From NCBI GenBank assembly GCA_012520095.1, contig JAAYOV010000009.1, positions 1 to 55,300 on the forward strand: a stretch of 55,300 nucleotides of DNA, read 5' to 3'. Origin of the DNA: Tissierellia bacterium (lineage in GTDB: Bacteria > Bacillota > Clostridia > Peptostreptococcales > Acidaminobacteraceae). A program made the translations under genes and the position numbers. Of the stretch, positions 33,257 to 40,942 are shown one piece after another. The notes below the pieces were generated by a model. It did no database searches. It was not told where the DNA came from and saw only the letters and a program-made list of their open reading frames with translations. Every line of letters begins with the position of its first letter. The stretch's first letter is position 1.

Positions 33257-33426
33257 GACATCTCCTCTCTTTAGCCATTATAGAACAATTTCTTAAAAGC
33301 GTGCACCTTTTTCCGCTCGAATCCCTTCTTAAAAAGAAACCCTCTTGCAAATCGAAGTCGTCAATTTCTATTCAACTTGGGACAAACTTCATCCTCTTGT
33401 GTTACACTTTTTTCATGGCGAGGTGA

Positions 33427-34095
33427 GTGTTGAAAAAAGATTTTCTTCTGCGTTTTTCGCAGCTTCAGCTTGGTCTTTTTCTCTATGGACTGGGCATCGT
33501 ATTTTGTATTCAAGCCAATATCGGCTATGCTCCCTGGGATATTTTTCACGTGGGAATATCGAAGATGACGGGGATCAGTGTGGGCGCGGCCTCCATCAGC
33601 GTCGGTTTTGTGGTGCTTGCCATCGTCTTTTTCTTGCGAGAACCCATGGGAATCGGAACCGTTTTCAATATGATCATGATAGGGCTCTGGCTTGATATCA
33701 TTGCCGGTTTGAACCTGATCCCCATTTCGCACCATTTCATCAGCGGCCTTGTGATGCTCTTGATCGGTCTGACCATTATCAGCGTGGCAATGGTTTATTA
33801 CATTAAAAGTGGCTTCGGCGCAGGACCGAGAGATTCCGCCATGGTTGCCTTTCATAAAAAGACAGGTTTTTCTATTGCCATCACGAAGGGAATCATCGAG
33901 ACAACCGTCGCTTTCGCCGGCTGGCGCATGGGTGGAATGCTGGGCATCGGCACACTCATCAGCGCGTTCTTCTCCGGCTTCATCACTCAGTTCGTATTTA
34001 AGTTGTTCCGCTTTGATGTAAAAACCGTTCGGCACGAAAATCTCAAGGAGACATTTGAAAATCTTCGTCAAATAATCAAACCGGATCGTCCATGA
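33427..34095 (+). CDS. YczE/YyaS-like membrane protein
   Basis: A 222-residue membrane protein with five or six hydrophobic segments. The N-terminal pattern FLYGLGIVFCIQANIGYAPWD and the middle SGFGAGPRDS match the YczE/YitT-like group of membrane proteins of unknown transport role. The start is GTG 33427 or the adjacent TTG 33430, right after a GAGGTGA site. It stands alone between the divergent upp unit and the AT-rich DUF1016 region. Confidence 0.78.
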   Translation: MLKKDFLLRFSQLQLGLFLYGLGIVFCIQANIGYAPWDIFHVGISKMTGISVGAASISVGFVVLAIVFFLREPMGIGTVFNMIMIGLWLDIIAGLNLIPISHHFISGLVMLLIGLTIISVAMVYYIKSGFGAGPRDSAMVAFHKKTGFSIAITKGIIETTVAFAGWRMGGMLGIGTLISAFFSGFITQFVFKLFRFDVKTVRHENLKETFENLRQIIKPDRP

Positions 34096-34324
34096 TCCCA
34101 CAACTGTATCGAGATATGCCTTGTCGCGATACCGTTTTTTCCGACCCGTCCATCTGTCGTATTTGCCGCATCAAAAATCCGCAGACTTTGCCTGCGGATC
34201 TCGTGTCATAATTATGATAACGGCAGATAGTAACGATAAGGACGGGCTTTTGAGCCTAATACTAAAGAAAAAGACAAGGTTTAATTAATAATTAAAACTA
34301 GTATAAAAATAGAGAGGAGACACA

Positions 34325-35356
34325 ATGACTGATTTAACGAAGCAAGAATTTGTTTCTGTCTATAAAAACATAAAAGAAATCATGCTCAGATCTAGGCAAG
34401 AAGTAGCACAGACTATAAATACCACCTTAGTTAAGACTTACTGGGAGATTGGCCGAACAATTGTCGAGGATGAGCAAAATCATGCTGAACGAGCCGAATA
34501 CGGTCAAGGCTTGATTAAAGAACTTTCAAAGCAGCTTACTAAAGAGTTTGGAAGAGGGTTTTCGAAGTCTAACCTTTTTAACATGAGAAACTTTTATCTC
34601 GCTTATCCAAAATTCCAGACAGTGTCTGGAAAATTGTCCTGGTCGCATTACTCAGAGCTGCTCGGTGTTTCTGATCCAAACAAAAGAAGCTTTTATGAGA
34701 AAGAAAGTATAAACGCAAAATGGTCAGTTAGAGAGCTTAAGCGACAAATGAATACTTCTCTCTATGAAAGATTGTTGTTATCCCAGGGAAAGCATAACAA
34801 GGAGAAGGTTCTAGATTTAGCTTTACGAGGAAACGAGATTGCAAAAGCAGAGGATATCGTCAAGGATCCTTATGTTTTTGAGTTTTTAGGTATTCCTGAA
34901 AATAAGCCAATATTAGAGAGCGATTTAGAAAAAGCCTTAATAGAACATATTGAAAAATTCTTATTAGAGCTGGGGAAAGGCTTTATGTATGTAGGATCAC
35001 AGCAAAGAGTGACCTTAGCTAATAATCACTATTATGTTGATATGGTGTTTTATAATAAGATTTTACGCTCTTACGTTCTAATTGAATTGAAGACAGGAAA
35101 ACTTATGCCCGAGGCAGTGGGCCAACTTAATATGTATTTAAACTATTATCACACTGAAGTTAATGACGAATATGATCAAGCACCTATTGGTATCATATTA
35201 TGTGCTGATAAGGATCAGATACAAGCAGAGTACGCTTTGGGCGGATTATCTAACCAGATTTTTGCCTCCCAATATACGCTATATATTCCAGACAAGGAAG
35301 ATCTGGCAGATGAGGTTGAGAAAGTAATTAAGTCCTATCGAGCGTTAAGCGAATGA
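34325..35356 (+). CDS. DUF1016 (YhcG-like) protein with PDDEXK nuclease domain
   Basis: A 343-residue protein. The N-terminal domain (about 10-170) matches DUF1016, with TYWEIGRTIVEDEQ, YGQGLIKELSKQLTKEFGRGFSKSNL and SWSHYSELL. The C-terminal domain has a PDDEXK-type site: Asp in VDMVFYN (about 238) and ELK in LIELKTGKL (about 250-258). Such proteins are found alone or beside restriction-modification genes and are thought to be nucleases. No methylase or specificity gene is next to it. The gene is more AT-rich than the flanking DNA, pointing to transfer. Confidence 0.87.
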   Translation: MTDLTKQEFVSVYKNIKEIMLRSRQEVAQTINTTLVKTYWEIGRTIVEDEQNHAERAEYGQGLIKELSKQLTKEFGRGFSKSNLFNMRNFYLAYPKFQTVSGKLSWSHYSELLGVSDPNKRSFYEKESINAKWSVRELKRQMNTSLYERLLLSQGKHNKEKVLDLALRGNEIAKAEDIVKDPYVFEFLGIPENKPILESDLEKALIEHIEKFLLELGKGFMYVGSQQRVTLANNHYYVDMVFYNKILRSYVLIELKTGKLMPEAVGQLNMYLNYYHTEVNDEYDQAPIGIILCADKDQIQAEYALGGLSNQIFASQYTLYIPDKEDLADEVEKVIKSYRALSE

Positions 35357-35418
35357 AAGAAATTGCTCCAAAAGCAATATAAGTAAAAAGATAAATTGGA
35401 ATTTGCAGGAGAAGAACG

Positions 35419-35893
35419 ATGGAATATAATTGTGGCTTTACAGATGGAGATAAGTGGTTTAGATATAGAGCAGCAATTATTGTAGAAGAAGGATCCGTGT
35501 TATTCGCAAGAAATGAACTTGATGATTATTTCTATTCCATAGGCGGTGCTGTTCATATGGGTGAAACTGCAGAAGATGCTGTTTGAAAAGAGGTGTTTGA
35601 AGAAATAGGCGTAGCTTATGAGGTAGATTATTTAGCAGTCATACATGAGAACTTCTTTAATAAAAACAAAAACTCGCTAAATGGCAAGAAATGTCACGAA
35701 ATTGCACTATATTACTTTATGAAACCCAGAGGAACTAAAATGCTCAACAGCACTAGCTACACATTAGGAGTCAAGGAAATATGCATTGAATACCGATTAG
35801 TGAACTAAATCGGTACAAGGCATTCCCCTCTTTTATGAAATCATATCTCCAATCAGACCAATTGAGCATATCATTACGGATGAAAGAGTTTGA
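35419..35893 (+). pseudogene. decayed NUDIX hydrolase gene
   Basis: The first 55 codons from ATG 35419 (after a GGAGAAG site) give a NUDIX N terminus ending in the Nudix box GAVHMGETAEDAV. A TGA at 35584 breaks the box. The frame then continues KEVFEEIGV, with HENFFNKNKNSL and MKPRGTKMLNS. Near 35780 a shift is needed to reach MH-stop-IPISELNRYKAFPSFM, where a TGA stands at an expected Trp; near 35845 a second shift leads to IEHIITDERV and the final stop at 35893. Two nonsense changes and two frameshifts make it non-functional. Confidence 0.85.
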
Positions 35894-35995
35894 CAAATCA
35901 CAGTTTGTAAGGTTAACAATCTACCGGAATCAATAAAAATAAAAAGTTAGAACCATTGTTATAGCTATATGATTTCTCTTCAGGATCAATTGCGA

Positions 35996-36400
35996 TTATT
36001 TTTTTCCGGACTGCGCTTCGTAATTGCGCTTTCCCATGGCTCTGAGCGGATGCATCCCCATATCTTTATAAAACGACACCAAATCCTCGTTACAGACAAG
36101 ATCAATCATATATAAATCGCGGAGTTCGTGGAGGATCTTCTCCATGAGCTTGCGACCGACGCCTCTGCCTCTATAAGAAGGCAGCACTTCCAAAAGCGGG
36201 ATATAGGCGGCATGCACACCGTCGCTTATGGCATTGACAAAGCCGATCACCTGTCCTGTTTCATCGTCAATGGCGACAATCGCTAAAGCACTGTTTTCCA
36301 GTATTTTCTCATGTGTCTCTTTGTCAGGAGGATGAGGCCAGCCTTCAAAAAAGCCATCCCCCAATTCCATGCCTTTTTCAAATCTTCTGAATTGAATCAT
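35996..36400 (-). CDS. GNAT-family N-acetyltransferase
   Basis: A 134-residue GNAT protein. The acetyl-CoA loop is PSYRGRGVGRKLM (about 75-87), preceded by the beta strand AAYIPLLEVL. The C terminus has SFYKDMGMHPL, a common GNAT ending. The substrate is unknown. Its ATG overlaps the stop of the second acetyltransferase gene (ATGA), so the two form a pair. Confidence 0.88.
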   Translation of the reverse strand: MIQFRRFEKGMELGDGFFEGWPHPPDKETHEKILENSALAIVAIDDETGQVIGFVNAISDGVHAAYIPLLEVLPSYRGRGVGRKLMEKILHELRDLYMIDLVCNEDLVSFYKDMGMHPLRAMGKRNYEAQSGKK

Positions 36401-36837
36401 TTGCGGGTTTTCATTAGAAGCACCGACTCGACTTCTCTAAAGCCATTGTGCAGATAAAAATAGTGAGCGGGGAAATTGCGCTGCGTATTGAGGAGAATGC
36501 TATCAATTCCCATACTCTCGATCCGGTCAAACAACAGATCGAGCATGCGGCTTCCATACCCTTCTCGATGCTTCTGCGGATGAATTAAGAAGTCCTCCAG
36601 TCGAAGATAGTTGCCCTCAGGATTTGGGACAATGATTCCCAGCGCCATCCCCACCGGCTCATCATCTTCGCGAAGGACAAAGCACATTCTGCCTCCGTCG
36701 CGCAAAAAAGCTTCGATGTATGCCATCACATCCGGAAAATCATACTTCTCATGCCAGGGCGCTTGTTCATACGCTAACAGGTAGATCTCGGCATATGATT
36801 CTATTTCGTCTAAAACTCCCCTCACTAAGTCTGTCAT
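36397..36837 (-). CDS. GNAT-family N-acetyltransferase
   Basis: A 146-residue GNAT protein with the acetyl-CoA loop PQKHREGYGSRMLDLL (about 93-108) and the ending HYFYLHNGFREVES. It has a GAGGAG site before the ATG and is translated with the downstream GNAT gene. Being next to another GNAT of similar size, it may derive from an old duplication, but the two sequences are clearly different. Confidence 0.88.
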   Translation of the reverse strand: MTDLVRGVLDEIESYAEIYLLAYEQAPWHEKYDFPDVMAYIEAFLRDGGRMCFVLREDDEPVGMALGIIVPNPEGNYLRLEDFLIHPQKHREGYGSRMLDLLFDRIESMGIDSILLNTQRNFPAHYFYLHNGFREVESVLLMKTRK

Positions 36838-36942
36838 GACCGGCTCCTCAGTATTATTGTCTCTATTAATCAGTGTAACACATTATCAGGAGATTGAATC
36901 ACTCCCCGGGATCGGACCGAATGAGCCGACGAGCATCTTCCT

Positions 36943-37674
36943 CTACAAAATCCATTTTTTATGAATATTTTTGAGGGAAATGATAAACAACCCAATTGCA
37001 AATGCTGACAACGCCCCAAAACTCAGCATTGGAGAAAGCACATTTGCCCCAATAAAAGCTCCCTTTATTACATCCGTTCCGTAAGTGAGCGGTATGCAGT
37101 ATGCAATGGGTTGCAAGAATCTCGGCAGATCTTTTATAGGAATGAATAATCCGCTGAGAAAAAGCATAGGAAAGCGAAAAAGGTTGGAAAATGTCTGCGC
37201 CTCAAAGACTTGTTTTGCCGTTACCGCAATCAAAAGTCCAAGAAGTGTAGAAGTGACGGCTATCATCAAAACCGCAGGCAACACAAGTTTCCAATCAACC
37301 TCGTGCAAATGGACGAAAAACGAAGCAAAAAACACCGGAACAAAGGCATTTAAAATCCCAAATACAATGGCTCCCGAGATTTTTGCCAATACCATTGTAT
37401 GCAGACTGATAGGCGCCAGGAGCAGCCGTTCAAATGATCGGTCGCTTCGCTCAAAGGTAATGGTCACAGCGAGCATAGAGGTGGTGCCAAACAAGACACT
37501 CATCGAAATCAGGCCGGGAAGCAGCTCCAAAATGCTCCCTCCGGGAGAGCGGATCAGCTGCATCAGTGTCCATGACAGAGGAAAGATAATGCCCCAACTA
37601 ATATTCGGCGGTTTCAAATAATAGTATTTCACATCTTTTTTCAATATGTTCCAGTATGCGATCAGGCTTGTCAT
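36943..37674 (-). CDS. ABC-2 type exporter permease
   Basis: A 243-residue membrane protein with six hydrophobic segments and the ABC-2 feature TFERSDRSFERLLLAPIS (about 73-90) followed by ILNAFVPVFFASF and LFLSGLFIPIKDLPRF (about 172-190). It forms an exporter with the ATPase encoded directly upstream, whose stop it overlaps by four bases. The cargo may be a drug, peptide or lipid; nothing in sequence decides. Confidence 0.9.
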   Translation of the reverse strand: MTSLIAYWNILKKDVKYYYLKPPNISWGIIFPLSWTLMQLIRSPGGSILELLPGLISMSVLFGTTSMLAVTITFERSDRSFERLLLAPISLHTMVLAKISGAIVFGILNAFVPVFFASFFVHLHEVDWKLVLPAVLMIAVTSTLLGLLIAVTAKQVFEAQTFSNLFRFPMLFLSGLFIPIKDLPRFLQPIAYCIPLTYGTDVIKGAFIGANVLSPMLSFGALSAFAIGLFIISLKNIHKKWIL

Positions 37675-38633
37675 TTCCCACCTCCTTTCTCCTTTTTCAG
37701 GATAGAGGATTCAATGCCTGTCAAACGGACGAATACGTCTTCCAAAGAAGGACGCAGCTCCTTTGCTTCATATACGGCGACTCCATGGTGATGAAAAAAC
37801 TCCATGACGGGAAACAATTCCAAGCGTTCCTGCAAACGCATAACTAGAGAATGATCGGATTTCCTCTCCACTTGACTGCCTTCAAAGTTTTTTTGCAGTT
37901 CAAAAGCGAATTCATCGTCCTGAATTCCTGTGACAAAGTGAATGGCGCGATCGAGAGAAATGCGTTGCATAAGTTCTGCAACCGTGCCGGAAGCTACGAT
38001 TTGCCCTTTTGCAATAAAAGCGATTCGATCACAGATGCGTTCGGCTTCCTCAATGTGATGAGTGGTGAGAAAAACGGTCGTGCCTTGCTCCTTCAATTTC
38101 ACGATCATTTCTCGAATCTGGCGAGAGCTCTCCACATCGATTCCCGTTGTCGGCTCATCTAAAAACAAAATGCGAGGCGAGTGAATCAGCGCTGCTGCGA
38201 TCGTCAGCTTTCGGCGCATTCCCTTTGAATATGCTTTAAAAGGCCTTCTGCCGGCTTCTTTGAGTCGAAATTGTTCTAAGAGCTGACGAGCTCTAAGCTC
38301 CCTTTCTTCTTTTCGCATCCCATAAAGAGCGGCACAAAAACAGAGATTTTCAAACCCGTCCATATCTTTGTACAGATTGCTCTCATCCGCAACGATTCCC
38401 ATGATCGCCTGTGCTTGTTTTGGCTTTCTTCTAACATCAATCCCGTCGATCACCACATCACCCGCCGTCGGGCGAGACAAACCGATCATCATATTGACGG
38501 TAGACGTCTTTCCTGCGCCGTTCGGGCCCAAGAATCCAAATATTTCTCCTTTCTGAATGTCAAAAGAAATGTCGTCAACAGCCGTAACATCACCATATGT
38601 TTTTTTAAGATTTGAAACACGGACGAACGCCAT
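37671..38633 (-). CDS. ABC exporter ATPase
   Basis: A 320-residue ATP-binding subunit with Walker A GPNGAGKTS (about 37-45), signature YSKGMRRKL (about 138-146) and Walker B RILFLDEPTTG (about 157-167). The C-terminal 100 residues form an extra domain common in DrrA-type exporters. It starts seven bases after the ArsR gene and shares four bases with the permease gene, making a regulator-ATPase-permease operon. Expression should follow the ArsR regulator. Confidence 0.95.
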   Translation of the reverse strand: MAFVRVSNLKKTYGDVTAVDDISFDIQKGEIFGFLGPNGAGKTSTVNMMIGLSRPTAGDVVIDGIDVRRKPKQAQAIMGIVADESNLYKDMDGFENLCFCAALYGMRKEERELRARQLLEQFRLKEAGRRPFKAYSKGMRRKLTIAAALIHSPRILFLDEPTTGIDVESSRQIREMIVKLKEQGTTVFLTTHHIEEAERICDRIAFIAKGQIVASGTVAELMQRISLDRAIHFVTGIQDDEFAFELQKNFEGSQVERKSDHSLVMRLQERLELFPVMEFFHHHGVAVYEAKELRPSLEDVFVRLTGIESSILKKEKGGGK

Positions 38634-38640
38634 GATTCGC

Positions 38641-39033
38641 CTACTCCCTGTCTGCCTCTTTGCCGTGGCAGAACTCGATCGTCTCCTCGTCGCACGTGCC
38701 TTTCTTATGGCATGAGGGCTTCAGCTCGACGGGACAATCGGATCGCAACTTCGGATGGCAGCCTTCCCGCTCTATACCCGCCAATGCCTCGATCTCCCTT
38801 GCCAGTTCGATGAGCGCCGTTTTCTCCACATCATAGTGCATGAAATAACCGCGTTTTTCTCCAATGAGAAGCCCCGCCTCCCGCAAAATTTTTAGATGTT
38901 GAGATATGGTCGCTTCACTAAAATCCAATTCATTTGCCAGTGCGCGCACACAGTAATTGTGACGAAGAAGCAAAGTCAAAATTTCCATACGTGTTTCATT
39001 TGCCATCGCTTTTAATACTTGCATCGTGTTCAT
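38641..39033 (-). CDS. ArsR-family regulator with Cys/His-rich C-terminal tail
   Basis: A 130-residue winged-helix repressor. The DNA-binding helix-turn-helix lies at about residues 27-58 (CVRALANELDFSEATISQHLKIL). From residue 91 there is a tail with Cys at 92, 100, 108, 114 and 122, three of them in CH pairs (92-93, 108-109, 122-123), plus Cys 28 near the DNA-binding part. This spacing is regular and suggests metal or redox sensing. It heads the ABC exporter operon and is preceded by two matching dyad operators (39049-39113). The ATG follows AAGGAGG. Confidence 0.9.
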   Translation of the reverse strand: MNTMQVLKAMANETRMEILTLLLRHNYCVRALANELDFSEATISQHLKILREAGLLIGEKRGYFMHYDVEKTALIELAREIEALAGIEREGCHPKLRSDCPVELKPSCHKKGTCDEETIEFCHGKEADRE

Positions 39034-39048
39034 GCCGTCCTCCTTATG

Positions 39049-39074
39049 TTTAATTAGGTATATGTTAAATTAAA
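39049..39074. promoter_or_regulatory. operator 1 of the ArsR-ABC operon
   Basis: A 26-bp dyad with arms TTTAATTA and TAAATTAAA. It lies just downstream of the -10 element (its edge touches bases 39073-39074). Operator 2 has almost the same sequence. Confidence 0.7.
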
Positions 39075-39101
39075 TCTATCACGCCTATTTAATTAGGTCA
39101 A
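39073..39101 (-). promoter_or_regulatory. promoter of the ArsR-ABC operon
   Basis: On the minus strand TTGACC (39101-39096), a 17-base spacer and TAGATT (39078-39073) make a near-consensus promoter. Operator 2 covers the -35 box and operator 1 begins at the -10 box, so repressor binding should block polymerase. Confidence 0.75.
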
Positions 39102-39113
39102 TACTTAATTAAA
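39088..39113. promoter_or_regulatory. operator 2 of the ArsR-ABC operon
   Basis: A 26-bp dyad with arms TTTAATTA and TTAATTAAA. It matches operator 1 at most positions and starts 39 bases from it, close to four helical turns, which would place two dimers on nearly the same face of the DNA. Confidence 0.7.
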
Positions 39114-39146
39114 TGTCTTCTTTCATCTATAACACTCTTGCCGAAA

Positions 39147-39175
39147 CAAAAAAAGCGCAGCCACAATCTGCGCTC
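39147..39175 (-). terminator. terminator of the MFS transporter gene
   Basis: AGCGCAG (39154-39160) pairs with CTGCGCT (39168-39174); on the minus strand a run of seven T follows. It lies 22 bases after the MFS stop. Confidence 0.85.
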
Positions 39176-39197
39176 TTATATAATTTGTCATTGTATA

Positions 39198-40445
39198 TCA
39201 GTCGTCCGGAATAATATTTTCGAGTTTCGGAGTCGGTTTCGAGTCGCCGTGTCTGACCTGGCTCATCGTTGCCATCGCCACAAGAGCAAAGAAGAGCGAG
39301 TAGGGAAAAAGTGTGCGATAGGAGACGTGCTCCAGAAGAAATCCTGATAGAATCGGCGTAATGATCTGCGCCGCCATAGAAGCGGTGTAGTAGTATCCGG
39401 TGTATTTTCCGATATCTCGTACGCGGCTCATCTCAACGACCATTGGAAAGCTGTTGACATTGATGGCCGCCCAGCCGACCCCCTTGATCATGAAGACAAT
39501 GTAGACAAGCGGAGAGAAAGATTGGAAGAGAAATCCCCAGGCATAGCTGGTGGCGATCATGACGATGCCGACCATAATTGTCTTTTTTCTTCCCACCTTT
39601 CCGGAAAGAATTCCAATTGGGATGAAGGCGATCATAGCTGCCCCAAAGGCAACCAGCTGCGCGGAGGCAAACCCTCCTCCGACAAAATTCCAAACCTTAA
39701 TAGCGTATCGGCTAAAGGCGGTGATGATCGCATTATAGGCTAAGAACCAGAAAAAAACAGATGCGAGAAGAAAGCGAAAAGATCGACGTGTGTCCGTGTC
39801 CATATCACCTTCATACGTCTCCCCTTCATCCTCTTCATCGTCCTGAATTCTCAGTTTGTTCTCCCGTATGGTCAAAAGCAGGATGATGAGCGCTGCAGCC
39901 ATAAAAGCCGCCACACCGTAGAAAACGTTTGAGTAATCCGGATTGTCGACCTTGGGGACCAAAATTATGATCAGCACCAAAGAGAGCATGCCTCCGATGG
40001 AACCCATCAGATTGATGATGGCGTTTCCCATGCTGCGAAGGGGCTTCGGCGTCACATCCGGCATCAGAGCAACGGCCGGACTTCTATAGATACTCATACT
40101 CAAAAGAACTCCGCCAAGCGCTATGAAAAAGAAGATAAAATTCTCCTGACGCACAGATAGTGGAATCAAAAGCATGAAGAAAATGGCAAGGACCGTACCT
40201 GTCAGAATAAACGGGGTTCTTCTGCCCAGACGCGTCTGTGTCCTATCCGAGAGATGGCCGAAAATCGGGAGCAAAAACAGCGCCAGAACATTGTCGATTG
40301 CCATTATCGCTCCCGTCCACGTCTCTCCAATATGAAACGTATTCTGCAAGATCAGCGGAATCAAGTTGTCGTACATCTGCCAGAACGAAGAAATCGACAT
40401 AAACGCCAAGCCGACAAAGATGGTTCGCTTTACATTGAGTTTCAT
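39198..40445 (-). CDS. MFS transporter, SLC45/GPH-like
   Basis: A 415-residue protein with 12 hydrophobic segments. The conserved loop after the second helix reads GHLSDRTQTRLGRRTPFI (about 61-78), typical of the SLC45-like sugar/cation symporters of the major facilitator superfamily. An acidic loop (DDEEDEGETYEGDMDTD, about 200-216) lies between the two halves. The substrate is unknown, with sugars the best guess. The ATG follows AAAGGAGG. Confidence 0.9.
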   Translation of the reverse strand: MKLNVKRTIFVGLAFMSISSFWQMYDNLIPLILQNTFHIGETWTGAIMAIDNVLALFLLPIFGHLSDRTQTRLGRRTPFILTGTVLAIFFMLLIPLSVRQENFIFFFIALGGVLLSMSIYRSPAVALMPDVTPKPLRSMGNAIINLMGSIGGMLSLVLIIILVPKVDNPDYSNVFYGVAAFMAAALIILLLTIRENKLRIQDDEEDEGETYEGDMDTDTRRSFRFLLASVFFWFLAYNAIITAFSRYAIKVWNFVGGGFASAQLVAFGAAMIAFIPIGILSGKVGRKKTIMVGIVMIATSYAWGFLFQSFSPLVYIVFMIKGVGWAAINVNSFPMVVEMSRVRDIGKYTGYYYTASMAAQIITPILSGFLLEHVSYRTLFPYSLFFALVAMATMSQVRHGDSKPTPKLENIIPDD

Positions 40446-40525
40446 GGGCCACCTCCTTTTTATACAACTTCATTCTACACTATGACAGAGATATTTTGAG
40501 ATGTTATTTCTATTAGATATCGGGG

Positions 40526-40616
40526 TATAATTTGTATGATAACCTTTATACTGGCTTGTCGAAGTCCATTCATGTTCATAGTAACCGGCGAGGTTGATCC
40601 GTCCGGTTTTTTTTGT
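40526..40616 (+). promoter_or_regulatory. intergenic stretch before rpoZ, possible small RNA with terminator
   Basis: A perfect TATAAT (40526-40531) without a good -35 is followed about 55 bases later by a hairpin (AACCGG 40583-40588 with CCGGTT 40603-40608) and a T run to 40614. This could be a short untranslated transcript of about 75 bases. No open reading frame with a ribosome site is visible in it. Confidence 0.3.
40583..40614 (+). terminator. intrinsic terminator directly before rpoZ
   Basis: A six-bp GC-rich stem (AACCGG/CCGGTT) with a 14-base loop is followed by eight T. The rpoZ promoter -35 box lies inside the loop and the -10 box begins three bases after the T run. Confidence 0.65.
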
Positions 40617-40622
40617 TAGAAT
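40594..40622 (+). promoter_or_regulatory. promoter of rpoZ
   Basis: TTGATC (40594-40599), a 17-base spacer and TAGAAT (40617-40622) lie 17 bases before the rpoZ start codon, leaving a very short leader. Confidence 0.6.
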
Positions 40623-40639
40623 ACTGCGAGAGGTGTTAT

Positions 40640-40837
40640 ATGAAAGATTATTCTATTGATGCATTGATGAAAAAAACAAAGAATAAATATGTTTTGAGCC
40701 AAGTCATTGCGAAAAGAGCCAGAGAAATCCGCTCTGAAGAGGGGGTTATTTTAGGTTATTTGGCTATCGAGCAAGCTGCACAAGAATTGATGGACGATCA
40801 GTTCAGCTACTCATTTGAAGATCATCTGCACAAGTAA
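40640..40837 (+). CDS. rpoZ: RNA polymerase omega subunit
   Basis: A 65-residue protein with the omega pattern: SIDALMKKTKNKYVLSQVIAKRAREI, then AIEQAAQELMDDQFSY. Omega helps RNA polymerase assemble around the beta-prime subunit. I chose ATG 40640, which has a GAGAGG site; an in-frame ATG at 40613 would overlap the promoter. In many relatives rpoZ sits with gmk and coaBC; here it stands alone with its own promoter and a strong terminator. Confidence 0.88.
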   Translation: MKDYSIDALMKKTKNKYVLSQVIAKRAREIRSEEGVILGYLAIEQAAQELMDDQFSYSFEDHLHK

Positions 40838-40843
40838 AGACAG

Positions 40844-40868
40844 AAGAGGGGTGACCCTCTTTTTTTTA
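40844..40868 (+). terminator. terminator of rpoZ
   Basis: AAGAGGG (40844-40850) and CCCTCTT (40855-40861) form a perfect stem with a GTGA tetraloop, followed by a T run. Confidence 0.9.
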
Positions 40869-40899
40869 TAATTCATTTCCAAACACCGATTGACAAACA

Positions 40900-40931
40900 C
40901 AAAAGGCAGAGAGTCCGGCTCCCTGCCTTTT
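40900..40931 (-). terminator. terminator of the lipoprotein esterase gene
   Basis: AAAGGCAG (40902-40909) pairs with CTGCCTTT (40923-40930); on the minus strand TTTTGTG follows. It ends the transcript that finishes at 40943. Confidence 0.7.
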
Positions 40932-40942
40932 CTAATTCTGCA

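Noticed and set aside
34168-34200. Hairpin ATCCGCAG/CTGCGGAT after the YczE-like gene
   Set aside because: The stem is good but no T run follows on the plus strand; it could be a terminator remnant or a protein site, so it was not listed.
35584-35586. Recoded TGA (for example as selenocysteine or tryptophan) in the NUDIX gene
   Set aside because: The Nudix-box position is not a Cys or Trp in relatives, a second TGA and two frameshifts follow, and no SECIS-like hairpin is apparent. Decay is the simpler reading.
34096-35995. Integrase, att sites or flanking direct repeats for the AT-rich accessory stretch
   Set aside because: I looked for repeats and recombinase-like frames by eye and saw none, so the region is not called a mobile element.
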